Shown here: positions 26,201 to 37,560 of the stretch, in pieces
How the letters are laid out: every line of letters starts with the position of its first letter
Numbering within the stretch: the first letter of the stretch is position 1
Assembly: GCA_008360955.1 (NCBI GenBank)
Contig: LUCM01006633.1
Location: 54,328 to 118,327 of the forward strand
DNA from: Fasciolopsis buskii
Taxonomy: Eukaryota > Platyhelminthes > Trematoda > Plagiorchiida > Fasciolidae
Length of the DNA: 64,000 nucleotides
Direction of reading: 5' to 3'
The notes under the pieces: generated by a model
What the model was told of the DNA's origin: nothing
Databases searched by the model: none
What the model saw: only the letters and a program-made list of their open reading frames with translations
Position numbers and translations under genes: made by a program

Positions 26201-28852
26201 CAATTCACCTCCTCAGCTGACCTTCAGCTAACAAAGCAGCTCTTCAGTTCACAGCCTCATGAACGGACTTCTGCTTTCAGGTCAAGCCTTCACTTCAAAC
26301 TTCCCTCCTCCGCACCAATTCACCGTTCATACATCAGCCTCAACTTCAACCTCAGCCTCAACGTCACCCTCATCGAGAGCCTCAGTTTCAGCTACAAACG
26401 CAGCCTCAGCCTGTCCCATGGACACTTTACTCTGATTTACTTCAGCCACCAACTTAACTTCCTCCTCCACGCAACAAATTCACCTGCTTCAGCTACTCAA
26501 ACTTTCACCCTTCAGCCTCAACTCCTGCAACCAGCCTCAGCCACGAGGCCTCAGCTTCAGCTACAAAAGCAGGCTCAGCCTCAGGAGTGACTTCTGCTTT
26601 GACCTCAGCCACAACTTCAACTTCCTCCTCCGGCACCAATTCACCTTCTACTCCAGCCTCAACTTCAACCTCAGCCTCAGCTTCAGCTGCAAACGCAGCC
26701 TCAGCCTCAGCTACAAACGCAGCCTCAGTTTCAGGAGCGACTTCTGCTTTCAGGTCACCCTCAACTTCAACTTCCTCCTCCGGCACCAATTCACCTTCTA
26801 CTCCAGCCTCAACTTCAACCTCAGCCTCAACTTCACCCGCAGCCTCAGCTTCAGCAGCAAACGCAGCCTCAGCCTCAGCGGCGACTTCTGCCTGTACCTC
26901 AGCCACAACTTCAACTTCTTCCTCCGGCACCAAATCGCCTTGTACTCCAGCCGCAACCTCAACGTCAGCCTCAGCTGCAGCTGCAAACTCAACCTCAGCC
27001 TCAGGAGCGACTTCTGCTTTGACCTCAGCCACAACTTCAACTTCTTCTTCCGGCACCAATTCACCTTCTACTTCGGCCTCATACACAGCTCCATCCTCAG
27101 CCTCAGCCACAGACACACCTTTAAGCTTACCGTCAAAATCTGGCACTAATTCAACCTCGGACTTCGGCAGCATTTCTGCTCCAGATTGTGCCTCAACCTC
27201 AGCCACAGCCGCAAACTCAGCTGCAATCCTAATTTCCGGAGCAACTTCTGCTTCTGTCTCAGCCTCATCTTCAACCTTCACCTCCGTCACAAATTGGCGC
27301 TCAACTTCAGCATCAGCCTGAAACTCGAGCTCTGTTATAAACTGCGCTTCAACAGCATCTTCTCTCACGGGAATAGCGTCAGCCTGAGCCGTACATTCTG
27401 ACACCAGTCTTGTTTCAGCTTCTGCTTCTGCATGTCGTTTAGCTTTTTCCGCGGCCTCTATGTCAGCGTCAGCCTCCATTTCTCCCACCAATTCAGCCCT
27501 TTCCTCATCTTCGATTCCAGTATCGGTCACTTCTGCAAGCTCGACGTCCACAGCTTCGTCAACCTGCTCTTCCTCTTTTGTTGCGACCATTATCTTGGTC
27601 TCCTCAGCCGCATATTCTACTTCGGCCTCACGTTCTCCCCTCCAATGGATGCCAACCCCACTCTCCTCTTTTTCTTTGGTTCCTACTGCTCTGCGTGCCA
27701 TTGCCTCGCCGTCTGGAATCTCGCTGACCTGAAATTCGGGTACAGCAACGGCTTCTGCTTCTGCTTCGTCCGCAGCTACAAGCTCAGCCCCATAATAGGT
27801 CTCGCTTTCACGGTCTTCTGCGAATTCGTTCATAGCTTCAGTCTCTGCCTCTCTCAGTGATGTTGGTGCTTGCAACGTTGCTGTCTCCAGCATAGTCTCC
27901 ATCCCAACAACAGCCACTGCCTCCCCTTCGGCCTCAACCTCGGCCTCACTCATCACCTCAGGCTCATATTCAGATACAGCAATAGCTTCTGCCTCAGCCT
28001 CGATAACTCCCTTGGCCACAAACGCAACGGCAGCAGAAATCTCGGACTCAGCCTCTGACGCCGCTTCCGCGTCGGATCTCACTTCTAGTGTCATTTCCTC
28101 TTCCTCCACCTGACCTTCTGCTGCAGCCGCTCCCATTGCCGCTGCTGCAACTTGAGATACTGCCGTCAATTCCCGTCCTACGCTGAAAATCTCCGCAACG
28201 TCGAAGGTCTTATCAAAAACTCCAAATGTAACCTCGCGCAGTTCACCGCCCTCTTCTTCCGATTCCATCTCCATAGTCTCAATTTCTACTTCGGGGGCTG
28301 TTTCTACCGCTGGCACTGGACCTGTCTCCACTTCGAACCCTTTTATAGCCTCAGCCTCAGTTTTGGTTTCTATTTCACTTCCACCTTCAAACTCCACCTC
28401 AGCCACAACTACAGCCTCAGTTCCAGCCTCTTCATCAGCCGCGGCCACAGCCTCTGTTTCGGCCAAAACCTCAGTTTCCGATTCATGAAAGTATTCTACT
28501 TCGGCTCCGCTCTCCAACTCGACAGCGTACTTTTTCTGGGATGCTTCATGATGGGTAACGTATCCTACAGCATGCATGGGTTCCTGTGCGCCGCCGTCGA
28601 TTTCTTCCAAATCTATGGAGTCAGTTTGAACGACTGCCACATTCATTGGTTGTTCTATCGTTCTCTGTGCTTCCATTAGTTTCTCCTCAGTGGGTACACT
28701 CACGTCCGCAGTGTGCAAGACACGCTTCGTTCTCGCCGATTCTCCCTCTGGTATGTTAATGATATCCTGCTCTGTGATGGGCTCCTTTACTACAGCATAT
28801 TTTACCCCAGGCAATGTACTAATCGACGATCTTATAACGCTTGTCATTTGCT
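17225..28852 (-). CDS. Giant terminal exon H: acidic repeat protein with Ser/Glu-rich tail
   Basis: This is the last coding exon of the large minus-strand gene. It opens after a CTGTAG acceptor, where the first two bases (AG) complete a GAG codon begun by exon G. It ends at TAA 17227..17225. The clean frame 28852..26505 has a non-repetitive start ('SSISTLPGVKYAVVKEPITE', 'INIPEGESARTKRVLHTADV') and then Glu-rich sequence rising into the repeats. The middle is an array of 40 to 50 residue acidic repeats centred on 'VEGELVPEEEVEVEAE'. From about 22200 to the stop the frame is clean again. It encodes about 1650 residues rich in Ser, Glu, Asp and Thr, including 'KIPFKTKWSKVPESYQTIEP' and 'LGRVRSYDLSANQVLSSALD'. 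There are no membrane segments, no cysteine-rich domain and no enzyme motif. The composition predicts a disordered, highly acidic filament- or adaptor-type protein. Between about 22972 and 26504 the frame is broken by many one-base indels. Similar architectures include giant ankyrin isoforms, neurofilament-H-like proteins and futsch/MAP1; none is proved. Confidence 0.85.
22200..27110 (-). repeat. Coding tandem-repeat array in exon H
   Basis: The unit is about 120 to 165 bases. Each unit carries the landmark CTCCTCCGGCACCAATTC on the plus strand, which encodes 'ELVPEEE' on the minus strand. About 30 landmarks are visible between 22239 and about 27060. A typical translated unit runs 'AGVEGELVPEEEVEVEAEVK', then 'AEVAPEAEAAFVAEAEA', then a variable run of alternating Glu and Val/Ala. 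Units differ mainly in the number of six-base GAG-GTT / GAG-GCT steps, as expected from unequal crossing-over and slippage. The flanking coding sequence has the same Glu/Val/Ala bias without clear periodicity, so the array edges are approximate. Confidence 0.9.
22972..26504 (-). other. Frameshift-ridden part of the coding array
   Basis: Here the minus-strand frame of exon H breaks many times. Most breaks are single-base gains or losses in short homopolymers: CAAAC for CAAC, GCACCCAATT for GCACCAATT, CCGCACC for CCGGCACC. Surviving pieces such as 23227..23018, 24216..23944, 24765..24451, 25087..24845 and 25400..25125 still encode the repeat consensus, but in different frames. A stop interrupts the frame at about 22972, beside an aberrant 'CCTACACAGCCTACGACTAGG' patch. 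Outside this stretch the same exon is free of breaks for 2.3 kb on one side and 5.7 kb on the other. Unpolished consensus in a repeat where short reads cannot be placed is the simplest explanation; true decay is the alternative. Confidence 0.8.
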
Positions 28853-31800
28853 CTACAGAACGTTTGGTGGTGATGGTCAAACGTGTGTTTAATGTATATT
28901 GAAATATTTTATATTACCATTCGCGCCGTGTGAAGAGAAGAGTGATAGTGTGTGCATTTTGCAAGCGTTGGTCATTGGGTCCATTGGTAAGTGAGTAAAT
29001 AGACAAACCAGGGGATGGGGTGGGATAATTGAAGTAAAGTAGAACAAAAATGATCAAAAACCTTTACGAGCGATTAGAATAATGAGGATTTAAGCAAGAT
29101 GCAAAATGCAGCAGATAGTCCAACTTTCATACTGTGACCAGAAAAACATCTACTTCCAGCAGAATACAGAATACATGCGAGACAGACACTGAGAAGGTTT
29201 GCCATATCATACTGCTGACAGAAAACCATAATAGCTAGATGTTTAGGTGTATGTACTAAGCTAAACCATATAATGGCCCTTTCTATATAAATTTGGTTTA
29301 CCATGTATGCCAGCCAGTATGCAATGTACGGTATATCGTGTATCTGTTGTAATGTCCACTTCACATATGCAGTAATTTTTATATAACATCCTTACAAAAG
29401 CCGGGAAGCATCATTGTCTGTGCACGTTAGCAAGTGAAAAACTCTCTGTACCTATACCAACAAAATTTACACATTTTACCCCTCAGTGAGAAAAAATGCA
29501 TACAGATTTGATTGTAATTTGTGTTCGATTTCATCATTTGTGAATAAATTAGTGCGGCAATGCGATTCTCAACCTAGTTTGGATCAGCTGTACAAAATGG
29601 ACTAGTGCTTTTTTCATTTTCCCCAAATTTTACCAGGATTTCGATTGTTTATTTGCGATGGTCTAACAGTAACAGCACCAGTAAACAACAGCCACGAGGA
29701 AAAAGAGCATATGGCAATGAATGTCCCTTTTACCGAACAAAATACTGCATGAAAGCAGTACTCTTTCTGGATGATTCATCAGACAGCATTTACATGCAAC
29801 TGGCCATTAAAAACGAGGGAAACACTGCAGTGTTTGTTCATCGCAGCAAACCTGGGAAGCGAATCCAGGACAATTGACTGTCATTCAAACGTCTTAGCCG
29901 CCAGACATTGTACGACTAATCAAAAATGAGAAATCAAATCTCTTTCTACTCAGATTCTTCACGTAGTCAAGCATTGTACGTCGATCGTGAAGCCCATTTT
30001 GTATGCAGGCTCCCTACGGGGAAGTGATCAGCACGGGATTGGACGGCTAGTGACCTTCCAAAATCACTTACGGTTGAGTGCTATATCCTATAAACTGTTG
30101 AGAACCGACCCAGTTAGCCTAATGAACAGAACGTTTGACTGAAAACTCTCCGTCAGTGGTTGCCGTCTCAGTTCCCGCGTGATGGACAGATTCGTCGTCA
30201 TAAGAGCAGATATGCATTGTCGACACATCCTAGAAAGTACTTAGACTGCTTCCATTATTCTCAAGGGTGATTTGGATGATGATAAAGTATGGCCAATTGT
30301 CTGAGTAACCAATTGAATTCTCTATTACACAAATAGATGAAACATTGTCTGCCACAAGTTAGTTATCAGCGGCAGAGTCAAACAATACCTTCGGTTTATC
30401 AGTTTCAGATGTTTTTAAGTGCTTCACATCAGAACCGACGTGTAAAAATGCAAGCTACCATGCTCGCGTGTTTGTTGTTAGCACTTTGCTACTCGTGTTA
30501 CAACAACCACCGTCTTAAATGATAATTTCTTATCAGAAAATGTTGAAACTAAGAGTTTAAACAAGCGAACTACCGATCGTTATGTTAATCGCCGCTTGAT
30601 CTGTATTAAGTATCCGCTTAATATTAGGTTCGATACGGTTTTGTTCAGGTCAGGTCAGGTCAGGTCAGTTCAATTCAATACATTTTGCTGAGGGAGAAAA
30701 ACATAAGGTCAACTGAGCATCCAGAGTACCTCCGATACATTACTACTCACAGATTAGACTTACTCCATTGTCAAGTGCACTCGTTGAGTATTGCGGATTT
30801 ATATTTAATTGCATATGGTATCACATTTATCTGTGTTAATAACGTCGCATTTTGTTTCCTAATTCAAGTAGATCATACCCTGGTAATAGTTCCAAACAGT
30901 AGGCTCTGCAGGGTCCTACTTGGTTCTTGAATGAACTAGCTCGACGCTAATGGAGACCAGTCGTGTCCATATAATCCGACTCATATATCACCGGATCAGT
31001 AACTTATCAGCAAACAAACGAAAAACAGGGTAAACTAAGTAACAGATTCAAGTTAGACCAATATTGCATTAATACGTCTTTTACGAACGGAAAAAATAAA
31101 TGATTACCTCATATTAGATTCTACGAGTTGCTAATGCAAGTAAATTTATTCTGAATGCCTTCCATAGGGTAGTACCGCGGAAATCACCCGCAAACCGTTT
31201 TGACTTACTACGTTGTATGTGTTACGTCTGACGTGGATATTTTAAACATATGCTGGGTGTTGGTTGTAGACCACCTTTTGGTTCTGATTGTGAAAACGTC
31301 TAAATTGGATGGAACGCATTCGAGACTGCTCACTGCTCGCTTGCTTCCTATCTAGTTGCATCTGTGTCTCCGCATGTTGTGGATAGGCACACACACATAC
31401 ACATGCACCTGCTGGACCTCATTCAATTCCTGATATCTACCGATGTGCGCTGCAAAGCAGAACATACGTGGCCACTTTTACAAAAATATTGGATTCGGAG
31501 AAATTATGCCATCAGGTGATTAGCTGTGAATAGCAATAAGTAAATGTAGAACCCAAATTCATGGAGAGCTATTGCTATCCATTCGCGCCAGAGCTAACTA
31601 GTCCTACTCGATCTGAACAGTAATTCGACTGCCCACAGTGCACCGTCACATTTGTACACTTTCGAGCCAACAGTCAAAAATGGAATAAAATCATCCGGCT
31701 AGCGGAGGTGATGTTATGTGAATTAGCCACGGCAGTTGTTAATGAAAACAAAGTAAAGAAATGAGTTGACCCGAAGCGTAGTAAAACAGGTGCAAAAAGG

Positions 31801-32539
31801 GACGAGTCCGATTCAACTAGAAATTAAATCGAACTGAATCCCTGCAAAAACAAAATTAGAGATCCCTTTCTAGGGCCACGATAACGTTTCTTGGGTATTC
31901 TGGTTTATACAATTTCCATCCCAATGGGCTTCTAAGTACTGATAACTAGATTGCGTAAGTCCACCGTGCTCGGTGATTTTGAAATCATTGCTAGCCTATT
32001 CTTTAAATGGTGTTGTGGGGTAGTGTCAGTGTTTTGGACTATGCTCTGGCAAGTAGCAGTGCCGGTGTACTGCGATCCTCGTTCGAAAGGGGCTCATCGA
32101 TATAGTTCTTTTGGTAGGTACTACGAGTAAATATGAACTAGCAAGTAATTAGGGACAAGGGACAGAAACTTGGGGAAAAGCTAACCAGTTCTCGTGGACA
32201 ATATCACTCTGGTTTGGACTGTCGAGTAAAACTTTAGCAATTCTTCTGCCCATCGCTGTACTCGACATTTTTTAATTTTTAAGTTTGATCCTTCTAAAAA
32301 TGGAATTACGAATCAAGTAACGGTCCCTTGGAAACTGTCTCCTATGTACTGAAGTTCCCGGTTAAACAAGTGACTAGTGAAAATATCCTTGATCCTATAA
32401 GATCAAACAAAAAGATCAGGATCCATTTGCAATGCACGAGAGGCACATCCACGTCTCAGTCAGTTCAATTCAGTTAATGGAACTATTAACCTTGGACTAA
32501 TGTATCTTGGTTTTGACTGATAGCTCACGATATCAACTA
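28853..32539. other. 3' part of the long G-H intron, no gene seen
   Basis: This sequence lies between the giant exon and the first retroelement. The open frames are short and unrecognisable. It includes a small (CAGGT)n run at about 30646..30667. On the minus strand no coding module in the style of exons A to G was found. Confidence 0.55.
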
Positions 32540-35290
32540 CTCATAGAGAAAAAATGAACGACCGAAAGTGAAATAATAATTTGAATAACCATACATGAAG
32601 GAAGACTTTTCGAATGCAAGAACCCCACTGACTGTGAAAATGAACCATATCACTACTCTCTCCAACCTTCGCTTTGGGGGATCTCGTGGACCCCTACCCG
32701 GCAGTCGAAACGCACCTAAACGAGCCAATCCGTTGGTTAAATTTTTCCTGTTTCTTATCGTGTCATCGACTGGCCATCTTGACCCATCATCCCCCAACGA
32801 TTACCTGCCTCGGTGAACAGCGAAAAACTAGGCAGTTGCTCTGTGGGCACATCCAAAACATGTTTCAACCACATTAACCTATTCGCATCCAGTGCCTGCT
32901 CTGGAGATTGAACCCTAGGACCCAGTACCCTATGCCTGACCCCTGAGTTACCCACAAAATTCTCCCATCGTGTTATACTAACATTGAAGATAACTGTGTT
33001 CAAACACCAAAGTCTTCTCATGTCTTCTGATCTCGACGGCCATGCTTCGGAGCCGTAGAGTAGCACCGACTGCAGTGTTGCTGTGTATACTAGACCTGTA
33101 GTCGGTAACCAGATGTCAGGGCAACAGATAACTTAGATTAGTGATTGTCAAAAGAGCCTTATCCATTCGCGAAAATACTTATATACGACCCTCAAATGTG
33201 ACGCAAACACAGAAGTAATTAAATCTATCTACCCCAGTTATTTATTTTCGTGGATGAACAAGGCTCGACTTCGAGTCAATCCAGTCCTATAACAGTATTT
33301 TACACTCCAAACGAGCAAAACACATCCCAAATATGCTTACACCATCGTTTGGAGGATCGAGAAAAACTTGTAACCTACTTGGATCTTCATCCAGTAGCAA
33401 AACGTCTTCTGTACATTCAAAATCAGACAGTTTGTTATCTGGACAAATATCAATGCTACTATTATTACATGAGGACAGGATCATTTCCATAACCGTCTCA
33501 ATGAAAAAATTGAGAAGAAAAGGGGAAATGGGACAACTTTAACGAACACCGCTCCTTGGGATGAACTCGGGTGAAAGTTCGCCGTAAGCAGAGATTCGGC
33601 TTTGGGTGTTTGTATGCAAAGGTTGGATAACTGAAATGAATTTCCCTGTCACAATCTTCAGTAAGAGAGCGCCACACGATCGATTAAATCGAATGTCGCC
33701 TTCGCATATAAAAAGGCAGGCAACGTGGGTCTATAGAACATATGCCTATGTTCTTAGATCGACTACAAAGGGAAAATCCGGTCAACGCAACCCAAACAGG
33801 GATGGAAGTCGGCTTGATTCTCACGCATGCATATTGCGCGAGTACTCTATATTCGGCAGAAGATAGTGCCCGCAAGCAACTTCGATCCTGTGATTTTCAC
33901 ACGAGGATCGATCATCTTTTTATAAGTTGATAAAATCGCCAATTCTCATCAGCTCTTAGAATCCTGCTCTCTGGCCAGACACCAAACGAGTTTTGTTAAA
34001 TTCAATGTTAACGGTTCGCCGCCGTCCTTGAGGAAAGTAGACAGTCCATCTGGCAAGGTATTCTATCTCTTTTCAGAAAAACCATCTCCCTAATGACCTG
34101 CATTTCGGATAGAGGGTCGGTATCCATCTGCATTGATTCACTTGCAAGCATAAGTGGATAGTCTATTGTGGAAATGGGCCAGTTAAATTGATCTCTAAGG
34201 TGTTCTATCCAACGCTGCAGCTGATGCACCCGAGGAAGAATCACTGAGCCTTTGGATTCCTTAATAACCTGACCTACGCTCAGCTTCCGTAGACCGATAG
34301 TTATAACCAGTCGGTAAAGGCTACGGTAACTAGATTTCCTAACCCATCACTGCTCGCAGTCATTCATCAGGCTCTTGGTCAGCTGAAGGTCCAAATATTT
34401 ACGCGTCCCATTGTGAGTGACTTTCGGAGGGGTGGGGCTGGGTGGGGCAGCGATTATCCAATAGCAACTGAGGTCGAGGACATCCACCGATTCTGAAGTC
34501 TTATTAATACGGAGTCCTATGCGTCATTTGCCTTTGAGTGCATGGCTTTTATGATCTGTTCACAGTGTGCGCTCGGACCTTGAGCATTCCGTTGAGAGGA
34601 AAACCTCGATTAATGCTCAGATCGGAAGTGAAGTCGGTAACTATCGTCTAAAGTCAGTTGTGCAGGAAGTGGTTTTCATGCTGGTTTCATCACAGACCAG
34701 GTGTAATCGAAAGCGAGTACGGCCCAGAGTATGATCTAGGTCCACGGGTGTGGACCAGAATGATCGGCAATCCTCAAATGATCCACGCCGCCAATGATCG
34801 ACGGCAGTGTGAACAGCCTGAATCCAACGCTGTGAAAACAGAGGACACCATAGGAACCAATATCGATTGTTATTATGAAAACTGGTGTTCACCAGCCTGT
34901 GGTCAGAACAAACACGAATGACATTACCTCTGACGTCAATGTACTCGGCGGCCATAGACAACGGACCTTCGTTCGATCATTTCTCCTCCGCCAAGCAGTA
35001 AAGTTGAGCGTTAAAACCACCAGCAACAGCCACAACGTCAGAGTAATCGAGATAAAACACGGCAGAACTCGTCTTCGGTCTCACAAGGCATGCAGCCAGT
35101 GGACATATATAGATACAAAAAACAAGCTGCGACGGTTTAACCGACTGCTATTGATATGTACACAACGTTTCGACCGAACTGCACAAACGACCACTAACTG
35201 GGATCAACTCAAACAATGTATGGTCATCTCGAACGATCAAGGCTACCGTCAAGATAGCATAAGCAAGGGCGCTCAAAACCTGATCACCTG
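32540..35290 (-). mobile_element. Old RTE-type non-LTR retrotransposon, copy 1
   Basis: This relic keeps the domain order of an endonuclease-reverse transcriptase polyprotein, read through several frameshifts. Endonuclease: 'DVVAVAGGFNAQ' (about 35030..35000; GDFNA motif changed to GGFNA) and 'RVCSDHRLVNTSF', then 'DCRSFWSTPVDLDHTLGRTR' (about 34760..34700) with the terminal SDH-type motif altered. Linker: 'LQRWIEHLRDQFNWP' (about 34220..34180). RT: 'ENQADFHPCLGC' and 'KATFDLIDRV' (about 33800..33680), 'SAYGELSPEF', then a GVRQGCPISPFL-type motif with a stop in place of Gln-Gly (about 33545). The YADD catalytic box has become 'CTED' (about 33420), so the enzyme cannot be active. C-terminal: 'LLYGSEAWPSRSEDMRRL' (33060..33010) and 'ANRLMWLKHVLDVPTEQLP'. 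It sits in the G-H intron in the same orientation as the host gene. Confidence 0.85.
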
Positions 35291-35374
35291 ATACTAGGAG
35301 AGAAAAGTGCTAGAAAGGGGTTGCATCACATATAAGAAGCAATAACGGAAGTGAAACCTTGCGTGGTCTTCATC

Positions 35375-37560
35375 ATCATTCCCTCTCAGCATAAAACAGT
35401 AAGGCAAACCTCACTGGCCGCTGCCTTTTCTCCAGGATTACATGTTTCTATAGAAAGAGTGAATATCCAAGGGGGAGAAGGGAGTGGACCTACACAGGCG
35501 GGAATAGATAAGACGCTGCTACAGCCAACACACGGAACACAGTCCTAACTGCACAAACGCACGTGTTTTCAATCATTCTGAGTCGATTGAAAATGACAAC
35601 ACGATTGTCACTGTTCGCGGTTCACTGTCATATCTTTAAGTGTTTCCAGCCCACAAGTCGACGAGTCTTTCAGACCCCAACCACGAAGGCGTGAGACACC
35701 TACCTTACCTAAGTTCGCTGTACACTTTCTCATCCTGCGTTGCCACCTCATCTGTTAACCTCCACATGGCTTTTTCCATTCCTTGGGAGGAACACAAAAT
35801 AGGGCACGACAAGGTAGACGAGTGTTCGGCCTACGCAACACGTGACCCAACCAGCGTAGTCTACTAAGTTTCAAACGATGAAACAAGGTAGTCCGAGAGC
35901 CGGCACCTGGTACTAGATTACTGACCCTCACATTGCTCACACGGTCACTCCATCCAATACTAGCCGTGCTACGTAGAAATCGGTGGTCGAAAACCTCCAA
36001 CCGACGAACATTTCCCACACGTATACTCCGTGTCTCGTAACCACACAAAAGAACTGAGCACACTGCGGCACAGCACACACGGCCTTTCAACTTCAGCGAA
36101 ATATCAGGCCGGCGCCACAAGTGCTTCAGTCCAGCGTAAGCCCCTCGAGCCTTCGATATGCCCGTGTCCACTTCTACTGTCGTGCTGCCATTGTTCGATG
36201 CGTAGCTACCAGGATAAGTGAAACGCTCCACGGTCTCCGCTCCGCACCAGGTTCGCCACTACTGTCGTCCAGTCCTCTAACACCACTTTGCGTTTTGAAG
36301 GTGAAAAGCATATGCCAAACCAAGCAACCGATCTCGAGAGTCTGTCTAGTGCGCGTTGTGCATGGTCCGCGGATTCCAACACGCACACAACGTCATCTGA
36401 GTAATCTAGGTCATTTCCCAGTTCGACTTCTACATCCTGAGAACCTCCTAAAGCATCCTCCAACCTCTCGTCCATGATAAAGTTGAACAAGAATGGAGAG
36501 ATGAGGCAACCTTGTCGAACGCCATTAGTCGTTTCAAATGAATTCGATAGCTCACCGTACACCCGTACACCCGTACACCCTCACGCGACCACAACTATGC
36601 AAGTAAAATGATCGCAACAGGTTCACGAATTTCTCTGGTATACGCTTCCGCTGGAGAGCACCGAATAGTGCTGGCCGATCGACCGAGTCAAAAGCACCTT
36701 CCAAGTCGAGAACAACTACGATTGTAGGACGACGGTGTGTGTGTGTGTGTGTGTGTGTGGCGCGTTTCGAGTAAATGTCGGAGACCGAATATCTGGTCGA
36801 TGCAACTTCGACCTGGACGAAATCCGGCCCGCTACAGCATTATCGAAGCTAACGTCTTAGTAACTGTCGGAATTTAACTAATCCCACGATGATTGCTACA
36901 CTCACTCCATCTCTTCGCCTACCTACCCACCAGTTTTCCAGGTCATTCTTAAGGCTTATCGTCAACTGACGCTGCAACTGTCCACGCATCTTATTCACTT
37001 CCTTGCAGTTAGGTAGCTGGCGCTTTTGCTCCATTAGACCTAGCCACCTTTGCCAGATCCAGCGTCTTGGATGAAAGCTAGATCTAGGACCACAGGCGAA
37101 AACTGCTGCCAAATACATAGTCTGTTTAATTTGATCCCACTGCTCGTCTACCTTGCTCCTCGTCGGAGTTCTTAGTCCCTCGAATAGTTTCAGCATATAG
37201 CTGTTGCGAAAAACCGAATCAGACAAACGTTCGACAGCCAATCGGGTTTGTGGCCAAAGTCGATGGCCATTCAGCTGCAGCAAAAATCGAAGTAAAACTA
37301 ACGCATGGTCAAAATCTAGGTACGTGGTCCAAGTCCAGTACGATCTACAGTTCTGGATAGAACCGTGCCAATGTTAGCTAACTGCAATATGATCAATCTG
37401 ACTCAGACCACCTGTCGAGTTGGAACGCCAAGTCGCTGTGCGACGCGAACTGTATCACAAATTCGAACTGGATAGGAATAGATTATTGTCTGCAGAATAC
37501 CGGAGATATCTTTCCCTGTTATCTGTTCACTGAGGAAGCAAGGCGCACCTTATGTGAACG
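35375..37560 (-). mobile_element. RTE-type non-LTR retrotransposon, copy 2 (5' truncated, internally deleted)
   Basis: The element is read from high to low coordinates. The end of the endonuclease, 'SQIDHIAVS' and 'LDFDHALVLLRFLLQL', lies at about 37420..37270. A pre-RT linker follows (37283..36849, 'VERLSDSVFRNSYMLKLFEG'). The RT starts abruptly, so the end of the linker and the RT fingers are missing at about 36845. RT motifs are 'LDLEGAFDSVDRPALFGALQ' (about 36707..36650), 'NGVRQGCLISPFLFNFIMDE' (about 36525..36466) and a catalytic 'YSDDVV' (about 36405). The C-terminal part (36231..35755, 'LKLSRLRWLGHVLRRPNTRL') is in another frame, so at least one frameshift is present near 36220. A (CA)n expansion sits inside the RT at 36734..36759. 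The 3' end is an (ATC)n-type tail near 35375, as usual for RTE. It abuts the 5' side of copy 1. Confidence 0.85.
36734..36759. repeat. (GT)n microsatellite inside the retroelement RT
   Basis: This dinucleotide tract lies directly upstream (in element orientation) of the RT segment 'RRPTIVVVLDLEG'. It interrupts an otherwise family-typical 'YRRPTIVV' stretch, so it arose in or with this copy. Confidence 0.8.

Noticed and set aside
28858..28880. Start of translation at the 5' edge of the giant open frame
   Set aside because: The frame opens at a non-ATG codon within what looks like an intron. The CTGTAG acceptor at 28853 and matching phase from exon G show that it is an internal exon edge.
34875..35291. 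138-codon plus-strand open frame
   Set aside because: It is antisense to the endonuclease part of RTE copy 1, whose motifs read on the minus strand.
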